Below, in pieces: positions 1 to 5,982 of a stretch of 5,982 bases of DNA. Numbering within the stretch: position 1 is the stretch's first letter; each line of letters begins with the position of its first letter. The stretch covers positions 1-5,982 of the forward strand of contig CAMPIL010000232.1 in NCBI GenBank assembly GCA_946886375.1, in the 5' to 3' direction. The notes beneath the pieces are model-generated. The model saw nothing but the letters and a program-made list of their open reading frames with translations. It was not told the DNA's origin and did not search any database. The position numbers and the translations under genes were made by a program. Source of the stretch: an uncultured Phycisphaerales bacterium (GTDB lineage: Bacteria > Planctomycetota > Phycisphaerae > Phycisphaerales > SM1A02).

Positions 1-223
1 ATGCGCCCGTCGGAATGCCGACGATGGCGTTGGTGGCGTCGCCATCCAGCCGCATGATCGAGCCTTTGCCGAACGCCTTTTCAATCTGTCCCAGCGTCCG
101 CTCCAAGGCCTGCAGGCGGCCCTTATCCTCAACGATCGTGCTTGCCATGGTGGTCGATCCTTTGTCAAGAGACTTCGCTGAACCATCTGTGACGCTGCGG
201 CGTCCGTTTGTTGCACTCACCAT
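1..223 (-). CDS. recA: RecA recombinase, N-terminal part (cut by window edge)
   Basis: RecA binds single-stranded DNA, catalyses homologous strand exchange and triggers LexA cleavage in the SOS response. Read on the minus strand, the sequence contains GQIEKAFGKGSIMRL, the near-invariant N-terminal RecA motif, followed by DGDATNAIVGIPTGA, where the family goes on towards the Walker A region; that region lies outside the window. The first ATG (223-221) gives 74 visible residues. An internal ATG (148-146) gives the usual RecA N-terminus (MASTIVEDKGRLQ), only about four residues longer than E. coli RecA before the motif. The extra 25 residues of the long form are rich in Ser, Thr and Gly and look disordered. 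Both ATGs have an AAAGGAT ribosome-binding sequence. I favour the long form weakly, because its ribosome site is better spaced and closest to the putative promoter. Identity as RecA is near certain; the start is not. Confidence 0.95.
   Translation of the reverse strand, partial: MVSATNGRRSVTDGSAKSLDKGSTTMASTIVEDKGRLQALERTLGQIEKAFGKGSIMRLDGDATNAIVGIPTGA
157..163 (-). promoter_or_regulatory. Second ribosome-binding site, for the internal recA start
   Basis: The same heptamer AAAGGAT appears again on the minus strand eight bases before the internal ATG at 148-146, with the AGGA core nine bases from the start. This start gives a RecA of normal family length, so it may be the real or a second initiation site. 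In the long reading frame these bases would encode part of the disordered extension (Lys-Gly-Ser). Confidence 0.45.
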
Positions 224-229
224 ATCTGT

Positions 230-236
230 ATCCTTT
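230..236 (-). promoter_or_regulatory. Ribosome-binding site for the long recA start
   Basis: On the minus strand AAAGGAT lies six bases before the ATG at 223-221, so the AGGA core is seven bases from the start, which is a good Shine-Dalgarno distance. It supports initiation of the form with the 25-residue extension. The other plus-strand and minus-strand genes in this window lack such a sequence. Confidence 0.55.
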
Positions 237-254
237 TGCGGGGTCAATGTTCGG

Positions 255-290
255 GTTATGATAGGATAACGTGCATATCGGCAGACGCAA
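255..290 (-). promoter_or_regulatory. Candidate recA promoter with overlapping dyad operator
   Basis: On the minus strand a -35-like TTGCGT (290-285) is followed after 16 bases by a -10-like TATCCT (268-263). The -10 lies inside a perfect dyad, GTTAT-N6-ATAAC (255-270). The implied transcript start would be about 30 bases before the upstream recA ATG. A dyad covering the -10 box of recA is where a LexA repressor site would be expected, but it matches neither the E. coli (CTGT-N8-ACAG) nor the Gram-positive (GAAC-N4-GTTC) consensus. The boxes are only moderate matches to sigma-70 sequences. Confidence 0.35.
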
Positions 291-346
291 GGCGAGTTCG
301 GTAGAAATTTGGGTTATTCCAGCGAAATTCTCTCAGCCGGTTTTTG

Positions 347-369
347 CCCGACAGCCGGGCCTGTCCGGG
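347..369 (+). other. Hairpin in leader of the first TMTC-like gene
   Basis: CCCGACAG (347-354) can pair with CTGTCCGGG (361-369), leaving C366 bulged, to give an eight-pair stem with the six-base loop CCGGGC. A competing shorter hairpin, GCCCG/CGGGC (346-360), overlaps it. There is no following run of T on either strand, so it does not look like an intrinsic terminator. It lies about 60 bases before the ATG at 431. The rest of the 224-430 spacer shows no gene. Confidence 0.25.
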
Positions 370-430
370 TGGTCAAGTCGAAGCCCGAACGTTGGCAGAG
401 CAGCAACCAGCGGCTAATCTCCGGTTCGCG

Positions 431-2347
431 ATGGCAAAGGCGAAACCTCCAGTGATCGTCCATCGCACGCAGCCGCCGTGGCTGTTGGCCTTTCTCATCG
501 CGGCTGCGACCTTCATCGCGTTCTGGCCCGCGCTCTCCAACCAGTTCCTCGCCTGGGATGATGATGTCAATTTCACCAACAACCCCCACTTTCGCGGGCT
601 GGGCTGGGACAACCTGCGATGGATGTTCACTTCGTTCCACTCCGGCCATTACCAGCCGATCGCGTGGCTGACGCTGGGGTGGGATTGCGAATGGGGCCAG
701 CGGGTCTTTGGCGCGCATCCGACGTGGGGCCCGGGCATGGACCCGCGCGCGTTTCACATCACCAGCAACCTGCTGCACGCAATCAACGCCGCACTTGTGT
801 ACCTGCTGGCGTTGCGCATTTTGTCGTGGGCGAAGAACGGAATTCCAACGGCGCGCGATCCGGCGATTCAAATTGGCGCAGCGATCGCGGCGCTGCTCTT
901 CGGCCTGCATCCGATTCGGGTCGAGAACGTGGCGTGGATCACCGAGCGGCGCGATCTTGTCGGTGCGCTCTTTCTGCTGCTGACGGTTCTGGCGTATCTT
1001 CACGCTGTCGAGGCAAACGGAGCACGACGCTGGCGCTGGATTGGCGTGTCGTTGATCCTGTACGTCGTTTCATTGATGGCGAAAGTCTCCGGCGTGCCGC
1101 TGGTCGCTGCGTTGATCGCGCTGGATTGGTATCCGTTGCGGCGGTCGGCGGGAACAGCCACGCACACGCGGCGTTCGGTCTGGATGGAAAAGTGCCTGTA
1201 CGCGCTCGTCGCGCTTGTGTTCGCCTTCATCGCAGTGAAGGGACAAGCCGAGAACCAATGGCTGTATCCGCTCGAAGCGCATCCGCTGCCAGCGCGCCTG
1301 GTGCAGATGTGCTACGGACTGGCCTTTTACCTGTGGAAAACCTATGCGCCCTTTGAACTGCTGCCGCTGTATGAACTGCACCGGCCAATGGTGATTGCCC
1401 AACCGCGGTTCATCGGGGCGATGGCAATGGTCGCCGTCGGAGTTCTCGCGGTCGCTGCGCTCGCTGTCCGGGGAAAGCGGCGCGGTCTCGCGGTTGCGAT
1501 GATCTGTTACGCGGCGTTTCTGGGGCCGGTCCTCGGCTTGTTTCAGAATGGACCGCAGATTGTGGCTGATCGTTATTCGTACCTGCCCTCGATCGGGATC
1601 GTGATCCTCGTCGCCGGTTCGGCTGTGTGGTTCATGACGTTGCGGCCGACCCGCGCCCGCACGGTTGTGTCGGTGATCGGTGCGGGCGCGATCTGCCTTG
1701 GGCTTGGCGCGCTGACGTGGCAGCAGTGCAAAATCTGGCGCACGACGCACACGCTGTGGTCCCATGTGCTGCAGAAAGACCCCGGCAGCGCGGTTGCGCA
1801 CGACAACTTCGGCATCGCGCTGGCGATGGAAGGCGAAGTTTCCGATTCCATCCCCTACTTCCGCCGCGCTATCGAGATCGATCCGTATTTCAAGATGTAT
1901 CGCGAGCACCTGCGCCGCGCGCTGCGCGAAACAGGCAAGACGCAGGACGTCGTGGCGGCGTGGATTGATGAGGCTCGCTTCGGCGAGTACACCGCGCACT
2001 ACCACTTCACCCAAGGCCTGAACGCGCTGCAGGCCAAGGATGCCGCGCGGGCGGCTGAGCACTTCACGGTGTCTGCGATGCTCGATCCGCGCCAGGCCTC
2101 CACGCAGCACAACCTCGCCATCGCATTGGAGCGTCTGGGGCGTGCGGATGAAGCCATGACGCACTATGTGAAATCAATCGAACTCGATCCGGCTCAGCCC
2201 AATCCGAGATTTGATCTTGCAGCCGCGCTGGCGCGGCATCGCCGCGTTCCGGAAGCGATTGCCCAACTGCGTGAACTGCTGCGGATCGCGCCCGACCACG
2301 CCGCAGCCCGAAACCTGCTGGAACAATTGGAGCGGCCATCGCCTTGA
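431..2347 (+). CDS. TMTC-like (GT-C) membrane glycosyltransferase-like protein with TPR repeats, copy 1
   Basis: This 638-residue protein resembles the TMTC O-mannosyltransferase group: a polytopic GT-C-type membrane domain followed by tetratricopeptide repeats. The bacterial substrate is unknown. A first membrane segment at 17-35 is followed by an acidic motif WDDD (42-45) and NFTNNP, which parallels the YDD...NNP loop of TMTC proteins. Next come GHYQP (72-76), a histidine-rich HITSNLLHA segment (about 109-117), HPIRVENVAWITERRD (160-175) and GPVLGLFQNGPQ...DRYSYLP (365-386). I count about 11-12 hydrophobic segments up to residue 429. TPR units lie at roughly 451-485, 520-553, 554-587 and 588-621. 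The frame is open back to a TTG at 344, but I chose the ATG at 431 because the first membrane segment and the paralogue's N-terminus then align; no Shine-Dalgarno is visible. By TMTC analogy the acidic loop and TPRs should face the periplasm. Membership in the family is clear; enzymatic activity is inferred. Confidence 0.85.
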   Translation: MAKAKPPVIVHRTQPPWLLAFLIAAATFIAFWPALSNQFLAWDDDVNFTNNPHFRGLGWDNLRWMFTSFHSGHYQPIAWLTLGWDCEWGQRVFGAHPTWGPGMDPRAFHITSNLLHAINAALVYLLALRILSWAKNGIPTARDPAIQIGAAIAALLFGLHPIRVENVAWITERRDLVGALFLLLTVLAYLHAVEANGARRWRWIGVSLILYVVSLMAKVSGVPLVAALIALDWYPLRRSAGTATHTRRSVWMEKCLYALVALVFAFIAVKGQAENQWLYPLEAHPLPARLVQMCYGLAFYLWKTYAPFELLPLYELHRPMVIAQPRFIGAMAMVAVGVLAVAALAVRGKRRGLAVAMICYAAFLGPVLGLFQNGPQIVADRYSYLPSIGIVILVAGSAVWFMTLRPTRARTVVSVIGAGAICLGLGALTWQQCKIWRTTHTLWSHVLQKDPGSAVAHDNFGIALAMEGEVSDSIPYFRRAIEIDPYFKMYREHLRRALRETGKTQDVVAAWIDEARFGEYTAHYHFTQGLNALQAKDAARAAEHFTVSAMLDPRQASTQHNLAIALERLGRADEAMTHYVKSIELDPAQPNPRFDLAAALARHRRVPEAIAQLRELLRIAPDHAAARNLLEQLERPSP

Positions 2348-2350
2348 TTC

Positions 2351-2396
2351 CCGCAGAGGTGCGGTTCTCCGCATCGGGGCTGGCGAGCGCATGCGG
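2351..2396 (+). other. Alternating complementary pentamers in the spacer between the paralogues
   Basis: The 75-bp spacer holds CCGCA (2351-2355), TGCGG (2360-2364), CCGCA (2369-2373) and TGCGG (2392-2396). Segments 1+2 and 2+3 form perfect five-pair hairpins with four-base loops (GAGG and TTCT). These are mutually exclusive, and segment 3 can instead pair with segment 4. This has the arrangement of an attenuator or mRNA-processing element between two genes, but no T-run follows, so termination is not supported. Confidence 0.3.
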
Positions 2397-2422
2397 TCCG
2401 GGCTAGTCTTTGGGCCTGTGCA

Positions 2423-4366
2423 ATGACGCAATCCGCTGCACCAACGCAATCCACGCCAGCGATCGCCGTGAACCGCCGGACCACGGTGGCCTTTGCGTTC
2501 GCTGTCGCGGCCGTCACATTCATCGCATTTCTGCCCGCGCTGCACAACCAATTCCTGGATTGGGATGACCGCAAGGCGTTCCTTGAAACCACCGAATTCC
2601 GCGGCTTCGGCGGGCCGCAGATCACGTGGATGTTCACGACTTTCCACATGGGCCACTACCAGCCCGTGACGTGGCTGACCATTGCGTTCGACTGGCTCTG
2701 GGGCGGCAAGGCGTTCGGCGAACATCCCGCTAACGGCTACGGCATGGACCCGCGCGCCTATCACCTCACCAACAACATCATTCACGCCGTCAATGCGGTA
2801 TTGATATACCTGCTTGCGTTGCGACTGCTGAGTTGGGCGTGGACGGGGCGGCCGTCGCATCGATCGTGGACGTTGCACGGCGCGGCCGTCTTTGCCGCAG
2901 CGATCTTTGGGGTGCATCCCCTGCGGGTGGAAAACGTCGCATGGGTGACCGAACGCCGCGATCTGGTCAGCGCGTTCTTCCTGCTCTTGACGGTGCTGTG
3001 CTACCTGCGCGCGGTGAGACCGGATCAACCCAACCGCTGGCGATGGATCGGGATTTCCTGCGCGGTGTTTGTTGTCTCGCTGCTGGCGAAAGTGTCCGGC
3101 GCGCCGCTGATTGTCGCGCTGCTGGTGCTTGACTGGTATCCGCTGCGCAGGCTGGGCCGGGCCGGGGCCGGCTGGCTCACGCCTGCGGCACGAACAATCT
3201 GGCTCGAAAAACTGCCGTTCTTCATCGCCGCTGTCACATTCAGCGCGATCGTCACCGCCGGTCAGTCTGCGAACCAGTGGCTGTATCCCCTGCACTGGCA
3301 CTCGATGGAAGCGCGAATTGCGCAGGCGTTCTACGGATTGGTTTTTTATCTGTGGAAGACGATCGCGCCGACGAATCTTCTGCCGCTGTATGAGCTTCGC
3401 GTGCCGCTGAATCCGACGGAAACGCGATTCGTCATCGCCTTCGCGATTGTGCTTGCAGCGGTCGTGATCCTGTTCCTGTTGCGCTCGCGCTGGCCCTGGG
3501 CGATGGCGGCCGCGCTGGTGTACGCGGTGTTCCTTGGGCCGGTGCTGGGCTTTTTCCAGAACGGCCCGCAGCTGGTCGCCGACCGGTACAGTTACCTTGC
3601 CTCGATCGGAATCATGATCGCGCTGACCGGAGGCGTGGCGTGGGTGGTGTGCCGCAACGGCGCTCGACGAGGCGCGTGCGCGGCTGTTGCGATTGCAGGA
3701 TGCGCAGTCGTCGCCGTGCTCGCCGGCCTGACGTGGAAGCAGTGCGGCGTCTGGCGCGACAACGCTTCGCAGTGGAGTTACACCGTCGCCAAAGATCCCT
3801 CCAGTTCAGTTGCGAACGGCAATTACGGATTGGTCCTGGTGCGCGATCTGGGCAAAGCGGAGGACGCCCTGCCGTACCTGCGCAACGCGGTCCGCCTTGA
3901 TCCATTGAGCAAGGGGGCGCGCGCCAACCTGCGGCTGGCGCTGCGGGAGACCGGCCGAACACAGGAACTCATTGACGCGTGGATGGATGAAGCGCGTTTT
4001 GGCGAGTACGACGCGAAGTTTCATGCCGCCGCCGGCGTCGAATCGCTGCAGGCCAATGACAACCGCATCGCGCTGGAGCATCTGGTCGTGTCGCTGGCGT
4101 TGAATGAGAATCAGCCCCAGACGCACAACAATCTCGCGCTGGTGCTCGGCCGGCTGGAGCGTTTGGACGACGCTATCACCCACTATCGCCGCGCGATTGA
4201 ACTTGATCCAAACCTGCCCAATCCTCGTTACGGACTGGCGGTAAATCTGGCGCGGAAGAATCGCAATGCCGAGGCAATCGCCGAATTGCAGAACTTGCTG
4301 AAAATCGCGCCCAATCACGAAAAAGGCCGCGAGATGCTCAAGCAGTTGCAGGCGTCGTCGCCGTGA
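2423..4366 (+). CDS. TMTC-like (GT-C) membrane glycosyltransferase-like protein with TPR repeats, copy 2
   Basis: This 647-residue paralogue of the preceding gene has the same architecture. It has a membrane segment at about 21-40, WDD at 47-49, GHYQP at 77-81, HPLRVENVAWVTERRD at 165-180 and GPVLGFFQNGPQ...DRYSYLA at 372-393. About 11-12 membrane segments are followed by TPRs from about 459 to the C-terminus. A hand count over residues 40-139 against residues 35-134 of copy 1 gives 59 identities in 100 without gaps. Copy 2 has lost the N-x-x-N-P stretch that follows WDD in copy 1: it reads RKAFLETTEF instead of DVNFTNNPHF. Its donor loop may therefore differ. The ATG follows copy 1 by 75 bp on the same strand, so the two are probably one operon. 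No Shine-Dalgarno is seen. Likely role: envelope glycosylation using a lipid-linked sugar, by family analogy only; a scaffold role through the TPRs is an alternative. Confidence 0.85.
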   Translation: MTQSAAPTQSTPAIAVNRRTTVAFAFAVAAVTFIAFLPALHNQFLDWDDRKAFLETTEFRGFGGPQITWMFTTFHMGHYQPVTWLTIAFDWLWGGKAFGEHPANGYGMDPRAYHLTNNIIHAVNAVLIYLLALRLLSWAWTGRPSHRSWTLHGAAVFAAAIFGVHPLRVENVAWVTERRDLVSAFFLLLTVLCYLRAVRPDQPNRWRWIGISCAVFVVSLLAKVSGAPLIVALLVLDWYPLRRLGRAGAGWLTPAARTIWLEKLPFFIAAVTFSAIVTAGQSANQWLYPLHWHSMEARIAQAFYGLVFYLWKTIAPTNLLPLYELRVPLNPTETRFVIAFAIVLAAVVILFLLRSRWPWAMAAALVYAVFLGPVLGFFQNGPQLVADRYSYLASIGIMIALTGGVAWVVCRNGARRGACAAVAIAGCAVVAVLAGLTWKQCGVWRDNASQWSYTVAKDPSSSVANGNYGLVLVRDLGKAEDALPYLRNAVRLDPLSKGARANLRLALRETGRTQELIDAWMDEARFGEYDAKFHAAAGVESLQANDNRIALEHLVVSLALNENQPQTHNNLALVLGRLERLDDAITHYRRAIELDPNLPNPRYGLAVNLARKNRNAEAIAELQNLLKIAPNHEKGREMLKQLQASSP

Positions 4367-4384
4367 CTTGGATTCACTCACAGC

Positions 4385-4445
4385 CGCAAGGAACGCAGAG
4401 AAAGAAATTTTGATCCACAGATGAACGCAGATGGACACAGATGAC
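4385..4445. repeat. Dispersed intergenic repeat with 10-bp period
   Basis: After two related units (CGCAAGGAA at 4385-4393 and CGCAGAGAAA at 4394-4403) and an A/T-rich stretch, three imperfect 10-mers follow: CACAGATGAA, CGCAGATGGA and CACAGATGAC (4416-4445). The unit matches a repeat family I recall scattered between genes of PVC and other environmental bacteria. That family is usually noticed because its minus-strand translation gives recurring spurious peptides like ICVHLWI. It lies just after the stop of the second TMTC-like gene and encodes nothing here. The period is seen directly; the family link is from memory. Confidence 0.6.
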
Positions 4446-4450
4446 AGAAC

Positions 4451-4529
4451 GGGATTGGGGATTGGGTTTGAGGGTGGTGGCGAGATTCGCAGCGCGGTAC
4501 GCGCCGCCTAATCCCTAAACCCTGAACCC
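4451..4529. repeat. Imperfect inverted repeat of G-rich heptads, long hairpin between convergent genes
   Basis: The left arm (4451-4473) is made of GGGATTG, GGGATTG and GGTTTGA followed by GG. The right arm (4507-4529), read on the other strand, is GGGTTCA, GGGTTTA and GGGATTA followed by GG. The two arms agree at 15 of 23 positions. A fold allowing bulges pairs GGGTTT (4464-4469) with AAACCC (4517-4522), AGGG (4471-4474) with CCCT (4513-4516), and GGTGGCG (4476-4482) with CGCCGCC (4502-4508, one G-T pair). GCGCG-GTA-CGCGC (4492-4504) is a competing inner hairpin. It separates converging transcripts, so it could act as a bidirectional barrier, but it lacks a T-tract on either side. It may equally be a mobile palindromic repeat. 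Confidence 0.5.
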
Positions 4530-4543
4530 GGCGACATCTGGGT

Positions 4544-5515
<972 letters not shown>

Positions 5516-5619
5516 GCAGTGGTCAGGGGTTGGAGAATCATGTCGGCATTCAAGGCAATTCTTCAGAGCCAGAACCATTGACCCCCGGCGTGGCGGAGGC
5601 AACGCGCCGGATGTGCCCC

Positions 5620-5649
5620 TTGCGGCTGAGCACGCGTTCAGGGTATCAC
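5620..5649 (+). promoter_or_regulatory. Possible anmK promoter
   Basis: TTGCGG (5620-5625) and TATCAC (5644-5649) are separated by 18 bases and lie directly before the anmK ATG at 5660. Such a promoter would leave a very short leader, consistent with the absence of a Shine-Dalgarno sequence. The match is weak, and the divergent decarboxylase promoter in the same 144-bp spacer could not be identified. Confidence 0.2.
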
Positions 5650-5659
5650 ATTGCACGCG

Positions 5660-5982
5660 ATGACGAAGCAACGAACGCAAATCCGTCATGCCGTGGGCGT
5701 GATGACCGGCACGAGTATCGACGGCATCGACGCTTCGCTGGTTCAAATTGATGGTGTCGGACTGCACATGCAGGCCCGGCTGCTGCATCATCACAGCCGC
5801 CCGCTGGGGGATATCGGACCCGTTCTGCGAGCGGCAGCCGAGCAGATGCCGATGACCGCTGGCGATTTCGCGAAACTGGCTTGGCAATTCGGCGAATTGC
5901 ATGCAGCGGTGATTGCGGAACTGCTGCACGAAGCGCAGATGATAAAACCCCCTCTTCCCTTGGGAGAGGGCCGAGGTGAGGG
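5660..5982 (+). CDS. anmK: Anhydro-N-acetylmuramic acid kinase, N-terminal part (cut by window edge)
   Basis: AnmK phosphorylates and opens 1,6-anhydro-MurNAc from peptidoglycan turnover, giving MurNAc-6-phosphate for recycling in the cytosol. The first 107 residues are visible. [20 protein letters not shown] (13-32) is the N-terminal nucleotide-binding motif of the family (GVMSGTSLDGVD in E. coli). A helical stretch similar to the E. coli region before GCHGQTV follows ([22 protein letters not shown]). At residue 96 the family sequence stops and [13 protein letters not shown] begins, which is the translation of a palindromic dispersed repeat. Family sequence would be expected to resume with an HGQT motif, but the window ends first, so it cannot be seen whether the gene stays open. 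The catalytic Asp is also outside. The ATG at 5660 is chosen because GVMTGTS starts only 12 residues later; no Shine-Dalgarno is seen. Confidence 0.88.
   Translation, partial: MTKQRTQIRHAVGVMTGTSIDGIDASLVQIDGVGLHMQARLLHHHSRPLGDIGPVLRAAAEQMPMTAGDFAKLAWQFGELHAAVIAELLHEAQMIKPPLPLGEGRGE
5948..5982. repeat. Palindromic dispersed repeat inside anmK, continuing past the window end
   Basis: CCCTCTTCCC (5950-5959) and GGGAGAGGG (5962-5970) form a near-perfect palindrome with one extra T, followed by CCGAGGTGAGGG up to the last base. This resembles a widespread bacterial intergenic repeat (CCCTCTCCC...GGGAGAGGGCCGGGGTGAGGG type) whose in-frame translation, [10 protein letters not shown], turns up in many unrelated proteins. 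It is here in a coding region and in frame at least to the window edge. The palindrome is seen directly; the family link is from memory. Confidence 0.65.

Noticed and set aside
15..269. 84-residue open frame on the plus strand at the left edge
   Set aside because: It is antisense to the recA N-terminus and promoter.
344..430. TTG start at 344 extending the first TMTC-like protein by 29 residues
   Set aside because: The extra residues have no counterpart in the paralogue, no ribosome site precedes the TTG, and the ATG at 431 gives an N-terminus like that of copy 2.
1070..3301. Long open frames on the minus strand (1070-2164 and 2174-3301) opposite the TMTC-like genes
   Set aside because: Their products are rich in Arg, His, Gln and Pro with no family motif, and they lie opposite clearly conserved coding sequence; they are antisense shadows of GC-rich codons.
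4451..4529. Rho-independent terminator for the convergent genes
   Set aside because: A strong hairpin is possible, but no T-run follows it on either strand, so I list it as an inverted repeat instead.
5516..5929. Upstream extension of the UDP-glucuronate decarboxylase frame to 5929
   Set aside because: The frame is open, but the family N-terminus begins at [10 protein letters not shown], and the extension would overlap the divergent anmK gene.

Overview
The window comes from a GC-rich bacterial chromosome. The gene content suggests the Planctomycetota/PVC group, possibly Phycisphaerae: tandem TMTC-like membrane/TPR proteins, translation starts mostly without a Shine-Dalgarno sequence, and a type of intergenic repeat (10-bp period, CACAGATGAA-like) that I recall from PVC genomes. 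This assignment is inference and could not be tested by a search.

Layout, left to right. (1) Positions 1-223, minus strand: the N-terminus of recA, cut by the window edge, with two possible starts, a candidate promoter and a dyad that may be its operator. (2) 224-430: a divergent spacer holding the recA promoter and a leader hairpin before the next gene. (3) 431-2347 and 2423-4366, plus strand: two tandem paralogues, each with an N-terminal polytopic GT-C/TMTC-like membrane domain and C-terminal TPRs. They are separated by a 75-bp spacer that can form alternative hairpins and are probably co-transcribed. (4) 4367-4543: a repeat-filled spacer between convergent genes, with a 10-bp-period direct repeat followed by a long imperfect inverted repeat built of G-rich heptads. 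(5) 4544-5515, minus strand: a complete UDP-glucuronate decarboxylase (UDP-xylose synthase). (6) 5660-5982, plus strand: the N-terminal third of anhydro-N-acetylmuramic acid kinase (anmK), divergent from the decarboxylase. The window ends inside a palindromic dispersed repeat that is read in frame within this coding region.

Most of the functions concern the cell envelope and sugars. The two membrane proteins resemble lipid-linked-sugar glycosyltransferases, the decarboxylase makes UDP-xylose, and AnmK recycles a peptidoglycan sugar. RecA is an unrelated housekeeping neighbour. No sequence evidence ties these genes into one pathway, and I see no defence system, CRISPR array, tRNA, rRNA or transposase. 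The most unusual signals are the in-frame repeat in anmK, the diverged tandem TMTC-like pair, and the two structured repeats at 4385-4529.
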